Of a stretch of 64,000 nucleotides of DNA, positions 51,846 through 61,372 are shown piece after piece. A model generated the notes under the pieces. The model was not told where the DNA came from, searched no databases, and worked only from the letters and a program-made list of their open reading frames with translations. How positions within the stretch are numbered: position 1 is the first letter of the stretch; each line of letters begins with the position of its first letter. The position numbers were made by a program, and so were the translations under genes. The DNA is from M3007 sp964550795 (GTDB lineage Bacteria; Bacteroidota; Bacteroidia; Chitinophagales; Saprospiraceae), in contig CAZKBH010000001.1 of NCBI GenBank assembly GCA_964550795.1, forward strand, positions 124,001 through 188,000, in the 5' to 3' direction.

Positions 51846-53281
51846 GGTTTTTTGCAAAAAATTATGCTCAAAAAATACGGGTTTGGGCGGTCATCACCCC
51901 CTTGCTCTTTAGCGTGTTTTGGGTGAAAGGTCAATCGCTGGAATATGAAAAATTTCGTCAGCAAGTCCTTGATTATCACCCACTTGTAAAACAGGCTGAT
52001 TTAAATCTGGCTCAGGCAGAGGCCGCTTTATTGCAGGCCAAAGGGGGCTTTGACCCAAAAGCCTACGCCGAGCACAGCGGAAAAAACTTCAATGGAAAAA
52101 CCTATTTCCAATACACCGAGGCAGGGCTAAAACTACCCACCTGGGCAGGCATTGAACTTAAAGGAGCCTATAACCTCGCTTCGGGCACTTTTTTAAATTC
52201 GGAAATGCAATTGCCTGAAAATGGACAGGCATCCTTTGGACTCACTTGGACTCTTGGTCAAGGACTTCTTTTTGATGAACGTCGTGCCGGGTTGCAATTG
52301 GCGCGTGCCGGATTGGAAATGGGTGAAGCCGAACGGCTAGCCCTTCGCAACGATCTTTTGTTCGAAGCTGCCAAGACCTATTGGACTTGGAATTACGCCG
52401 AAAATGCCGTTCAAATTGTGACCGATGCGCTCCAGCAGGCATCAATTCGGCATGAAGGCCTGCGACAAAGTTTTCTGCAAGGCGAGCGCTCCGCTTTCGA
52501 CACCTTAGAAACTTTTATTCAAGTACAAACCCGGCAAGTAGAGCTTCAATTTGCCCGCGTAGATTTGCAAAACGCTTCACTTGCGCTTTCTATCTTTTTG
52601 TGGGATTCTGACAATCAAGTACTTAATGCAAATTTTTTACCCTCCGCACCCATGTTGATGGAGGCCGATCTTCAATCCGCCAACCTCTTGAATGCAGAAG
52701 ATTTGCTAAGAAACGCTCAGGTAAATCACCCGGATTTGAGACAATACGCCGTAAAACTTCGCCAACTTGATACCGAAAGACGACTTAAAGTTGAAAAACG
52801 GAAACCAATCTTTGACTTGTCTTACAATTTGCTCGGTAACAACTGGCAGTTCTTCCCAACTGCTACCGCAGAAGGGCCTGCTATGCTGGCTAATGATGTC
52901 AAATGGGGCGTACAATTTAGTTACCCAATTCTCAACCGAAAAGCCAGAGGAGATTGGCAAGTGACGCGCATTAAAATTGCACAAACTGAACTTGAACAAC
53001 GCCAGAAACAACAAGCAGTAGAGATAAAAGTCCGCCAGTATAGCAATGACCTTGATAATCTTCGCATCCAGGCTAATTTATTCAGAGACATGACCGCCAA
53101 TTATCGCCGACTTCTGGATGGCGAAAACGAAAAGTTTTTCATCGGAGAAAGTTCTATTTTTTTGGTCAATACCCGGGAACAACGCTGGTTGGATGCGCAA
53201 TTAAAGTACCTGAAACTACTCAGTGAGCTGAAAAAAGCAGAAGCGGGTATTCTATGGGCAGCAGGTTTATTGGGAGAATAA
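51842..53281 (+). CDS. TolC-family outer-membrane efflux protein
   Basis: A 479-residue protein with a signal peptide ending near VFWVKGQ, then TolC-type repeats: VKQADLNLAQAEAALLQAKGGFDP near the start and RQYAVKLRQLDTERRLKVEKRKPIFDLSYN in the second half. TolC trimers form an outer-membrane channel and periplasmic tunnel. It starts within the HlyD stop codon (ATGA) and completes the ABC-HlyD-TolC unit. An in-frame ATG 93 bp earlier lies inside HlyD; MRFFAKNYAQ was chosen because it directly precedes the signal peptide. Confidence 0.93.
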   Translation: MRFFAKNYAQKIRVWAVITPLLFSVFWVKGQSLEYEKFRQQVLDYHPLVKQADLNLAQAEAALLQAKGGFDPKAYAEHSGKNFNGKTYFQYTEAGLKLPTWAGIELKGAYNLASGTFLNSEMQLPENGQASFGLTWTLGQGLLFDERRAGLQLARAGLEMGEAERLALRNDLLFEAAKTYWTWNYAENAVQIVTDALQQASIRHEGLRQSFLQGERSAFDTLETFIQVQTRQVELQFARVDLQNASLALSIFLWDSDNQVLNANFLPSAPMLMEADLQSANLLNAEDLLRNAQVNHPDLRQYAVKLRQLDTERRLKVEKRKPIFDLSYNLLGNNWQFFPTATAEGPAMLANDVKWGVQFSYPILNRKARGDWQVTRIKIAQTELEQRQKQQAVEIKVRQYSNDLDNLRIQANLFRDMTANYRRLLDGENEKFFIGESSIFLVNTREQRWLDAQLKYLKLLSELKKAEAGILWAAGLLGE

Positions 53282-53387
53282 GCGTGTTCAGAGAAAATTA
53301 TTACAACAAAGGAAATATGGCCGACATTTGACGGATGTGGCAGTGATTTTGCAGCCTTATGCACAATCACCTGCACTATCCGGTTTT

Positions 53388-56330
53388 ATGAAACATTTAC
53401 TCCTTTCCGCCTTTTTTTGTTTTCTTTTTGTCGGCTTTAGTCAAGCTCAAAATTATCAGGACACCACTTTTACCGATCCGGTATTTCTGCTCTTCCCGGA
53501 TGATTTTGTAACCTTTGAAAATTGCCGCTTTATCGGGATTGACGGCGACGCAATTTATATGGAAGGCGCGGGGGTACTCATTTCCAACTGCACTTTTGAA
53601 AATGTGCAAGGTTCGGCGGTAGTGGCTTACGGGAGTGAGGTGTATATGGTAGATGATACTTTGCGGAATTTATATGGCGGGGTGTATGGGTTTCAGAGTG
53701 CAATGGTGGCACTGGGCTGCGTGGTAACCGGGATTGTGGATGAAGCTTTTGAATTTGATGAATGTGCCGTTGCGGAGGTTCGGGATTGCATTATTTACGA
53801 TGTTTTGAGTGGTGTAACGGTGTACGGGGGACCAGATTTTGAAGAATGTTATATCGTTAATACGCGTATCCGACGAGTCAATGGTAGTCATGCATTGGGC
53901 GTTTTTAATGTCGAACAATTGGCCATTGAGGGCTGTGAAATAGACAGTTGTTATGTGTATGGCGTTCATTTGAACGGAAACGGTGGAGCAGGATATTCGA
54001 GTCAGGAAGCCGTCAAGTTGCAGGGGAATACAATCAGCCGAACCGATTTATGGGGCGTAAAGGCAAATAACGTCAATAATGTCGTATTTCGGGGAAATGA
54101 AGTGAGCTACCCTGGTTTTTTTGGGGGCACATTGGATGAGGGCGAAGGTTGTTTGCATTGGGACGGAATCAATGGACGATTGGAGGGGAATCACTTGCAC
54201 CATGCACTTGACAACGGCTGTGGCGAGGGAAATTGTAGAGGTCTGGGTCTCTCGCTGGGCTCCCCGGGGTTGGTAACCAAAAATTTAATACACGATTGCG
54301 TGGGGCACGGAATTTTGTACCGTGCTGAATCGGATGCGGATACCGTGGCGCTTCAAATATTCAACAATATCATCTACGATGTAGCGGGCCACCCCCTCTT
54401 TTTTGATGGAAATGAAGCATTGCCTTTCTTGCGCGAACCTTCTACTACTTCCATCCGCAACAATACCCTTCATTCCGCGCAAAGTGCCCCTTTGGCCATT
54501 TGTTGCAACGAAAACCCCATTGCGGCTGAAGGCAATATTCTGATTTTTGAAGCACAAGCCGATACCGCCCAATACGTGCTGCTAACGGCCAATGCTACCT
54601 TGTTTCAAAATTTGAATCTGAAAGCACTGGGCGACCTTGATTTCGTCAATTTTACCGGACGTGATTTTCATCTGGCTTCAGAAAATTCACCCGCATACAA
54701 CTTACTTCCCCTGAATTTTGGACTCCCAAACGATGATTTCGACGGCGATCTGAGACTTGGACTACGCGATGCTGGTGCCGACGAACTTGCGCTGGAAGAA
54801 GTGATTTGTGGCTGTAACAATTGCCCGAATGAAATTCCAGACCTGTTTTTTGGCGATTTTACCTTCGCGGTAATCGCTGCGGGGTTAAATGATTTGTCTG
54901 ATCCTTTTCAGGGCGTCTGCGGTGTCCGCGTGTCTTTTGAACATGAATACCTCGGAGATGTGCGCATGGAATTGTACTCCCCGGCAGGACAAAAAGTTGA
55001 GCTGGTAGGGCCAAATGGTTTTTGGGGATCAACGGAATCCACCACCTGGAATGTAGGCTTTGTGCCCTGCGGTTTCCCTGCAAGCCCTGATCCTGGCTTT
55101 TCATCATTCTGGAACAGCAGCCAAAATTGGGGCGAAGCAGGTGCTTACTCCGGCACTTATTATCCCACCGTCGGATGTTTGGAAATGTTTGACCAAGGCA
55201 CGGTGACCGGCGAGTGGACGCTTCGGGTGTTCGATAACCAGGCCAACGACGTTGGAACGGTACTCGGCTTTGAAGTAATGTTTTGCGATATGGAAGAAGT
55301 TACCTGCTTTGTGTGCAACGATGCACCTACGGCACTGTTTACCCCCAATTTGGTTGGATCCTGGAGTGTGGTACTGAACAATCAGACCACGGGTTCCGCC
55401 TCCCATTATGAGGTAGATTATGGAGACGGCCAGAGCGAAAGCGGCACGTTTTTCTCCTTTTTTCATGAATATGCCAATGCGGGCACCTACCAGATTAGAC
55501 TCATTGCTACCAATGACTGTGGGGCAGATACTTCGTATCAAACCATCCCAATTGCAGGGGCACTACCCATTGCGTTTGTTTTTGGAACTCCCCTTGAAGG
55601 CTGTTCGCCATTGGAGGTTCAATCTCAAATCATTAGTTCGGATCACGTAGATACCTGGCAATGGCTTTTTCCAGGCGGCACCCCGGCGGAGTCTTTCGAA
55701 ATGGAACCGACCGTCGTTTACAACACTCCCGGAACTTATGTCGCCACGCTAATCATCGGCAATGAGGTGGGTATGCAAACCTATGCCAATATTTTCTCGG
55801 TCGAAGTTTTACAGGGTTTGAGTAACCCTTCCTTTGAACTTCAAGTGCTTGGAAATAGCATTATTTGTACGAATACAACGCTAAACGCCAACGAATTTTA
55901 CTGGACTTTGAACGGTGGTTCGCCGGAAGGGACCAATGTCAGCCCATATACGTTTGAAGTGGATTCATCCGGCACTTACACGGTTTCGCTCTCGGTTTCT
56001 GACCCCTGCGATACGGTTTTATTGACCGATCAGGCTTCCGTGATCATTGTTGGAACGAAGGATTTACGTCGAGCTGACTGGGCAAGTAGCATTGCGCCCA
56101 ATCCCAATACGGGTCAATTTCGCTTAAGTCTTGAATCCACAGAGCATCTGGATGCAGAGATTTCAGTCCTAAATGCACTCGGAGTGGAGGTTTTTGCCCA
56201 AAAAATAGCCATTATGGCCGGAAATAACGTGTATGACCTCGATTTGGGACAATTGCCAGCAGGGGGATATCAACTCCAAATTGAGTCCGAAAAAGGTCGC
56301 GCGCTTTTGCGGGTGATTATTGTGGATTGA
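53388..56330 (+). CDS. Secreted parallel beta-helix protein with P domain, PKD-like domains and type IX sorting domain
   Basis: A 980-residue protein. Signal peptide MKHLLLSAFFCFLFVGFSQAQ; a right-handed beta-helix (about 30-455; VLISNCTFENVQGS, VAEVRDCIIYDVLSG); a proprotein-convertase P domain (about 485-630; VRVSFEHEYLGDVRMELYSP); two or three PKD-type Ig domains (about 640-890; ASHYEVDYGDGQSESG); and a C-terminal type IX sorting domain (about 895-980) with APNPNTGQF and VLNALGVEVF. The beta-helix may bind or cleave polysaccharide. A -7 box with one mismatch (GACATTTG) lies at 53323. It should be exported by the system to which GldN belongs. Confidence 0.92.
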   Translation: MKHLLLSAFFCFLFVGFSQAQNYQDTTFTDPVFLLFPDDFVTFENCRFIGIDGDAIYMEGAGVLISNCTFENVQGSAVVAYGSEVYMVDDTLRNLYGGVYGFQSAMVALGCVVTGIVDEAFEFDECAVAEVRDCIIYDVLSGVTVYGGPDFEECYIVNTRIRRVNGSHALGVFNVEQLAIEGCEIDSCYVYGVHLNGNGGAGYSSQEAVKLQGNTISRTDLWGVKANNVNNVVFRGNEVSYPGFFGGTLDEGEGCLHWDGINGRLEGNHLHHALDNGCGEGNCRGLGLSLGSPGLVTKNLIHDCVGHGILYRAESDADTVALQIFNNIIYDVAGHPLFFDGNEALPFLREPSTTSIRNNTLHSAQSAPLAICCNENPIAAEGNILIFEAQADTAQYVLLTANATLFQNLNLKALGDLDFVNFTGRDFHLASENSPAYNLLPLNFGLPNDDFDGDLRLGLRDAGADELALEEVICGCNNCPNEIPDLFFGDFTFAVIAAGLNDLSDPFQGVCGVRVSFEHEYLGDVRMELYSPAGQKVELVGPNGFWGSTESTTWNVGFVPCGFPASPDPGFSSFWNSSQNWGEAGAYSGTYYPTVGCLEMFDQGTVTGEWTLRVFDNQANDVGTVLGFEVMFCDMEEVTCFVCNDAPTALFTPNLVGSWSVVLNNQTTGSASHYEVDYGDGQSESGTFFSFFHEYANAGTYQIRLIATNDCGADTSYQTIPIAGALPIAFVFGTPLEGCSPLEVQSQIISSDHVDTWQWLFPGGTPAESFEMEPTVVYNTPGTYVATLIIGNEVGMQTYANIFSVEVLQGLSNPSFELQVLGNSIICTNTTLNANEFYWTLNGGSPEGTNVSPYTFEVDSSGTYTVSLSVSDPCDTVLLTDQASVIIVGTKDLRRADWASSIAPNPNTGQFRLSLESTEHLDAEISVLNALGVEVFAQKIAIMAGNNVYDLDLGQLPAGGYQLQIESEKGRALLRVIIVD

Positions 56331-56347
56331 TTCGATTGAATACCGGC

Positions 56348-57217
56348 TTATTCTGCGATGGGTATTGCGGGTAAAACTGGTTTGATGACCACAACAGTCC
56401 GGCGGTTTCGCTGTCGTCCTTCAGCCGTTTCATTGGAAGTGATGGGATAAAACTCCCCTTTTCCAATGGGCGTGAGTTGGTTGGCGTTCACGTTGAAATC
56501 GCGGATAAGTATGCGCACGGCATTGGTGGCGCGGGCAAGGCTCCAATCCCAGGTATCCTTGAGACTTTTCTCTTTTGGTGGCAGAATATTATCCGTAAAT
56601 GCCATTATTTCAACAGAAAGTGCTGGGCGTGCCGCTAAAAACTCGGCCAGGGGCTGGAGCAAATCCCGTCCTTTCGCGCTGATATTAACGCCAGTAGCGT
56701 CAAAAAGAGCCGCATCAGGTAAGGTGAGGTGGATGGTTTCTGCTTCGGTTACGGCCGTAACGCCGCTGCTGCTGTGCGGAAAATAAGCTTTAATCAAATC
56801 CGATTCGAGCGCGATGAGGATGGAACGGCGTTTATCTTGCACCGACTTGAGTTTTTTGATCAGGTCATTGCGCTGGTTCAGGGTTGTATTCGTCGCGGCG
56901 AGATTTTTTTCAAGCGCGGCTTTTTCATTGGACAGTTGGCTGGCAGATTCTCCCATGGATAGGGTAGTGGTGGCCAGTTGGTCTTTTAAATCAGCTATTT
57001 CAGTGTCTTGTTTGCCCAATTCCCGCGCAAGGTTCTCGGTATTTTGGGTAAGCAAGGCGGTCTCCCGCCTGCGTTCCAACAGTTCTTGAACAAGTATTTT
57101 TTCCCGTCCTTCTGCCGCGCTACGTGCAACCAACTCCGCACGATAAAGCCGTTTTTTTACACAAGAGGACAAACAAATCGTTAGCCCCAAAAGGGCAAAT
57201 AAGGTTAGGTTTCGCAT
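56348..57217 (-). CDS. OmpA-family peptidoglycan-associated lipoprotein with coiled-coil linker
   Basis: A 289-residue protein with a lipobox (LSSC, C19) after a short signal. Residues ~25-140 form an alpha-helical coiled coil; the rest is an OmpA-C-like domain with LFDATGVNISAKGRDLLQPL, IMAFTDNI, LARATNAVRILI and GEFYPITSNETAEGRQRNRR. Such proteins anchor the outer membrane to peptidoglycan. The ORF begins 18 codons earlier but MRNLTLFALL gives the lipoprotein signal. It is convergent with the beta-helix gene (17 bp apart) and lies about 113 bp after the gliding-associated protein on the same strand. Confidence 0.9.
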   Translation of the reverse strand: MRNLTLFALLGLTICLSSCVKKRLYRAELVARSAAEGREKILVQELLERRRETALLTQNTENLARELGKQDTEIADLKDQLATTTLSMGESASQLSNEKAALEKNLAATNTTLNQRNDLIKKLKSVQDKRRSILIALESDLIKAYFPHSSSGVTAVTEAETIHLTLPDAALFDATGVNISAKGRDLLQPLAEFLAARPALSVEIMAFTDNILPPKEKSLKDTWDWSLARATNAVRILIRDFNVNANQLTPIGKGEFYPITSNETAEGRQRNRRTVVVIKPVLPAIPIAE

Positions 57218-57330
57218 GGTTAATTTTTTGCCAAAACAGCGTGGTTTTGAAGACACCCGTTCGTTAATCATTACTTATTGCGGTGAAGGTTCAGACACCA
57301 ATCACAAAAATCATAGTTCAGACGAGCGCA

Positions 57331-59598
57331 TCATCGGATCAAAGTCGCATAGCCCTTGTACTCATTCTTTTCACCGCGCGGCCCCGTAAAACTAACGGTA
57401 TAGATGTAAACGCCTTCTGGCGACATACCGCCCCCGTTGCGCTTCTCGCCATTCCATTTGTCATTTGGATTGGTAGTGTCAAAAACCATTTCGCCCCAGC
57501 GATTCCAGATGCTCATTCTGAAATTTGAGGAGCCGTCCAGGAAACCAGTGCCAAAGAAATCGTCGTTCACGCCATCCCCATTGGGGGTAAAAGCATTGGG
57601 CATATACCAGGTGATGACTGGGCGGATATCCAGCACTTTTGTGATAGAATCTTTGCAGCCTGCGGGGTGGGTTACGATCAAGCGTACTTTGACTTCGCCC
57701 GTGTCTAAGAAGGTATGCGTCGGATTTTGCTCCAGGGTAGTGAAAGAACCGAGTTGCCAGTTCCAACGGGATGCACCAATGGACTGATCCGTGAAGCTAA
57801 CTGTGTTGTTAAAATTGGTCAGCCCGGTCATCGGATCGCAGTCAAAGGCAGCAGTCGGCGAAGGTTCTACCCGAATCAAAGCCGGGAAGTCCGCATCCAC
57901 GTAACACCCTAAAGGTGAGGTGATTTCTACCCGGACATCATAAACCCCTTGTTCGTCGTACAAGTGTGAGGGACTGATTACATTGTTGGAACTATCTCCA
58001 TCTCCGAAGTACCAAACAATATCGTAGGTCTGGTCAATGGGCGTTGATAAGTTGTCAAAAAATATCTCTGCGGGTGCACACCCGAGGAAGCTACTGGGCT
58101 GGATAATGATGACCGGAGGCACCGGGTACCATTGGATGATGGCGGTGGTATCATTAGAACATTGATTCATATCCACCACCTTGAGGTTGACTGGGTAATT
58201 ACCCGGTTCAAGATATTGGAAATCAGTGTTTTGCAAATTAGAGGTGGCGCCAGGTATTCCAAAATTCCAACGCCATTGGTTGATGCCGCCCTCTCCGTAA
58301 GACTGGTCATTGAAAATAACAGGACCAGCATCGCAGGTGTCGTAATCATAGGTAAAACTGGCGTTTATCTCCGGGAAAATTTGAACCTTGATATACGCTG
58401 TATCGCCACAATTGCCGCTATATTGGTTGATGAGCAACAGTCCTGAGTAACTGCCGGTATCCGGGAATGTGAAAGCAGTAAACCACTTATTGATACTGTC
58501 GCTCACGGTTGTTCCATTGATATCGAATCGCCATTCTACGTCCTTAACGTTGCTGGCGATGGTTGTTTTATTTTCAAAAAAGATGGTTTTAGCTCCGCAG
58601 GATTTAATGGTATATTCTTCTAAATCAACCGTTAAGGAGTCTGCGCTCAGTCTTGCGTCAATGTCTGGGGTACAATTGGCCACGTTAAATTGAAACTCCC
58701 GTCGAACCCTGGAGAGCAACTGTCCATTGCGATATTCCGTCACGCAAACCGCTACCACAAACTGACCAATGATATTGGGTGTACCGGTTAGTTGCCCGGT
58801 CACCGGATTGATACCTACCACTGGCATGCCTGCCATGGGACTTTCAGCGCTGTAGGTTGTCACCGGATAAGGAACTTCGTCGAAAGGCGGCCCACAGGGG
58901 GGACTGGGTATTGCACCAAAGCAGGTGAATACACCGGGATCCGTGACAATATTCCCGCCCCCCTGGAGTGCTTCACACAATTCATACACCAGGATATCTC
59001 CGTCTGCATCTACTGCGGAGTGGTTGAAGTTGAGGGGGAAATTACTGCAAATAATGAGTGGTGGGAAATTTGAATAAATGGGACTGTTGTTGTTGGCAGC
59101 CATTGCAGCGGGATTCAGCTCGATGGTGTAGGTAGCGCCAATGTCTCCAGGATTCAAGATATTGGTAATGGTATTGTTGCGGCAACAACGTTGATATACA
59201 ATGAAATAACTCTGGTTGGTTAGCACTGATAGCGTTGCTTCAAAGGTGTAAACTGCTTCTTCCACGCAAACCAATGGAATATTGGTGACGCACTGCGGTG
59301 TGTCTGGAATCAGTTTGGTGTAGGCGTAATTACTGATGTTGTAGGTCGAATGAAGGGTATTGTTCAATTCCGAACCCTGGTAAATTGCAAATCTTGCAGG
59401 CACGTCAAAATTTGCTCCAGTACTGTAACAATCCCGGTAAATGTGCATGGTAATCCGCCAGCGTTTCATCCCAGGGCTTGGTTCGCTGACAAACTCGTAC
59501 GTGATGTCGCCCCCAATGATGTGATTGGCTTTGGCCAGGGACGGCAGAAGAAAAAGCGCGAATAACGCTGCGATGGTAAAGATGCGAGCTCGGTTCAT
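57331..59598 (-). CDS. Gliding motility-associated C-terminal domain protein with PKD-like domains
   Basis: A 755-residue secreted protein with a signal peptide (MNRARIFTIAALFALFLLP...), an N-terminal region (about 25-330) containing many Cys (IPLVCVEEAVY, YQRCCRNNTI), several PKD-like domains (YDIVWYFGDGDSSNN, SRWNWQLGSF) and a C-terminal domain starting YMPNAFTPNGDGVNDDF. That ending is the second known kind of type IX sorting signal. The function is likely adhesion or surface display, not an enzyme. The clustered Cys and the PKD domains suggest a rigid stalk. Confidence 0.92.
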   Translation of the reverse strand: MNRARIFTIAALFALFLLPSLAKANHIIGGDITYEFVSEPSPGMKRWRITMHIYRDCYSTGANFDVPARFAIYQGSELNNTLHSTYNISNYAYTKLIPDTPQCVTNIPLVCVEEAVYTFEATLSVLTNQSYFIVYQRCCRNNTITNILNPGDIGATYTIELNPAAMAANNNSPIYSNFPPLIICSNFPLNFNHSAVDADGDILVYELCEALQGGGNIVTDPGVFTCFGAIPSPPCGPPFDEVPYPVTTYSAESPMAGMPVVGINPVTGQLTGTPNIIGQFVVAVCVTEYRNGQLLSRVRREFQFNVANCTPDIDARLSADSLTVDLEEYTIKSCGAKTIFFENKTTIASNVKDVEWRFDINGTTVSDSINKWFTAFTFPDTGSYSGLLLINQYSGNCGDTAYIKVQIFPEINASFTYDYDTCDAGPVIFNDQSYGEGGINQWRWNFGIPGATSNLQNTDFQYLEPGNYPVNLKVVDMNQCSNDTTAIIQWYPVPPVIIIQPSSFLGCAPAEIFFDNLSTPIDQTYDIVWYFGDGDSSNNVISPSHLYDEQGVYDVRVEITSPLGCYVDADFPALIRVEPSPTAAFDCDPMTGLTNFNNTVSFTDQSIGASRWNWQLGSFTTLEQNPTHTFLDTGEVKVRLIVTHPAGCKDSITKVLDIRPVITWYMPNAFTPNGDGVNDDFFGTGFLDGSSNFRMSIWNRWGEMVFDTTNPNDKWNGEKRNGGGMSPEGVYIYTVSFTGPRGEKNEYKGYATLIR

Positions 59599-59700
59599 GT
59601 CTTTATGTGCTAATTTGGTGGGTATCTTTTTGTGAATTGATTAAACAAAGGAATAGATTTCAAGTTTTGGCATTCGCGAGGCTTACAATGTGACTTTGTT

Positions 59701-59708
59701 TACCTTTG
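59701..59708 (+). promoter_or_regulatory. -7 promoter box for the Sua5/TsaC gene
   Basis: TACCTTTG is an exact TAnnTTTG match 51 bp before the start codon at 59759, in the divergent region shared with the gliding-associated gene. Confidence 0.5.
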
Positions 59709-59758
59709 TCGCCGCCAAAAGTACCGCCTCTTTTCATTTTAAAATCAATTTGTATCCC

Positions 59759-60331
59759 ATGTTCCTGCTACGCGACGACATTTCTGAGATTGCCACCCTT
59801 CTCAAAAGAGGAAGTATCATTTGTTATCCAACGGATACCATTTGGGGAATTGGCTGCGATGCCTTGCATGAACCCTCTGTTGAACGAATCAGCAGCCTCA
59901 AAGGCCGGGTGCCCGATAAAGGATATGTCATGCTCGTTTCCAGCATCGAGATGTTGAAACAATTCGTGCCCAAGATGCCACCCCGCCTCGAAACGCTGCT
60001 GGCGCACCACCAGCGTCCACTCACGATGATATACGCAAACACCGTTGGGTTGCCTGAATGGGTAAAAGCACCCGATGGATCCGCTGCCATTCGGGTTGCA
60101 ACGGATGAGTTCTGCCGCGAACTCATTGAGGCTTTCGGGGGTCCAATCGTCAGCACTTCTGCCAATAAAAGTGGGGAACCTTTTCCCGCTACCTTCGGCG
60201 GTATCAGCAGTGAAATCCTGGCAGGCGTAGATTATGTAGTCAAATATCGCCAGGACGACAAAGAACCTGGCGAACCATCCTCTATTGCCAGACTCGATCG
60301 TTACCAGGAACTGGAATTTCTGAGAGATTGA
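59759..60331 (+). CDS. tsaC: Threonylcarbamoyl-AMP synthase (Sua5/YciO/YrdC family)
   Basis: A 190-residue enzyme that makes threonylcarbamoyl-AMP for the t6A modification at tRNA position 37. Motifs: GSIICYPTDTIWGIGCDA, LKGRVPDKGYVMLV, PLTMIYAN, AIRVATDEFCRELI and PIVSTSANKSGEPFPAT. The length matches short TsaC-type proteins rather than longer Sua5. The ORF reads back 23 codons but the ATG at 59759 gives the standard start. MiaE at the other end of the window also acts on tRNA position 37, but the two are unlinked. Confidence 0.93.
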   Translation: MFLLRDDISEIATLLKRGSIICYPTDTIWGIGCDALHEPSVERISSLKGRVPDKGYVMLVSSIEMLKQFVPKMPPRLETLLAHHQRPLTMIYANTVGLPEWVKAPDGSAAIRVATDEFCRELIEAFGGPIVSTSANKSGEPFPATFGGISSEILAGVDYVVKYRQDDKEPGEPSSIARLDRYQELEFLRD

Positions 60332-60362
60332 GACGATTGATTCGATTATTGGATTGATTCGA

Positions 60363-61352
60363 TTATTCGAATAATTCAGATTTCCGCACTTCAATTTCCT
60401 TCAAAATCCGGTGCGCCAACTTTAGTGCATCGAACCCGTCTTGTAGCGTCACAACCGGTTCAATATTCTGGGTAATGGCCTCATGAAACGTCTCCAATTC
60501 GCGCTGAATGGCGTTTACGGGAGCGGCTTCCGGCATGGAAAGTTGCAACCATTTTTTGCCTGCCGGGGTATCAAACTCCATCAGATTGTCGGTATCCGGC
60601 AAGTCCGCTGCGTCGGTGGCAAATAGCCGCACAATTTGGGCGTTTTTCTCTAAAAAATCGAGGCTCAGGTAATGATCTTGCTGGAACAGCCGCATTTTAC
60701 GCATCTGTTTCATCGAAATTCGGCTGGCGGTGAGGTTGGCCACACAGCCATTGGCAAATTCAATTCGGGCATTGGCAATGTCGGGTGTGTTGCTCAATAC
60801 AGCCACTCCGCTCGCACTGACTTTTGTCACGGGCGATTTGACCAGGTGTAAAATCAGGTCCAAATCGTGGATCATCAGATCCAAAATCACCGAAACTTCC
60901 GTGCCCCTGGGCTGAAAGGCCGACAGCCGGTGCCCTTCAATGAACATCGGGTTCAGGCCCATGCCACCCAAGGCGGTGAAGGCAGGGTTGAATCGTTCTA
61001 CGTGGCCGACCTGCACCTTAACACCATGTTTTTCAGCGAGTTGCAGCAGTTTTTTACCTTCAGGAATCGTTTGCGTAACGGGTTTTTCGATAAAAACGTG
61101 TTTGCCCGCCCGAATGGCTTTTGCGGCCAACGCATAATGCGATGGGGTAGGGGTCACGATATCCACCGCATCGCAGTCGGCCAGTAATTTCGACAAAGAT
61201 TTATAACGCTTGGCCCCATATTGCGCGATGGCAGAGGCCGCATTTTTATCATCGAGATCGTAAAACCCGACCAATTCCCAGCATTCGGTGGCAAGGATAC
61301 ATTTTAAGTGAATTTTGCCCAAGTGGCCAGTGCCCAGCAGCGCGATTTTCAT
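60363..61352 (-). CDS. Gfo/Idh/MocA-family NAD(P)-dependent oxidoreductase
   Basis: A 329-residue oxidoreductase with an N-terminal Rossmann fold (IALLGTGHLGKIHLKCI), VDIVTPTPSHYALAAKAIRAGKHVFIEKP (catalytic EKP) and a C-terminal domain containing DLMIHDLDLILHLV. The family acts on sugars and nucleotide sugars; the relatives that I recall in Bacteroidota include UDP-GlcNAc-type dehydrogenases involved in lipid A, but this assignment is uncertain. It begins 20 bp after the korB stop codon, so it is likely part of that operon. Short (ATTCGATT)n-type sequence lies after it, near 60331-60362. Confidence 0.88.
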   Translation of the reverse strand: MKIALLGTGHLGKIHLKCILATECWELVGFYDLDDKNAASAIAQYGAKRYKSLSKLLADCDAVDIVTPTPSHYALAAKAIRAGKHVFIEKPVTQTIPEGKKLLQLAEKHGVKVQVGHVERFNPAFTALGGMGLNPMFIEGHRLSAFQPRGTEVSVILDLMIHDLDLILHLVKSPVTKVSASGVAVLSNTPDIANARIEFANGCVANLTASRISMKQMRKMRLFQQDHYLSLDFLEKNAQIVRLFATDAADLPDTDNLMEFDTPAGKKWLQLSMPEAAPVNAIQRELETFHEAITQNIEPVVTLQDGFDALKLAHRILKEIEVRKSELFE

Positions 61353-61372
61353 TAATCCGATTATTAAATTGA

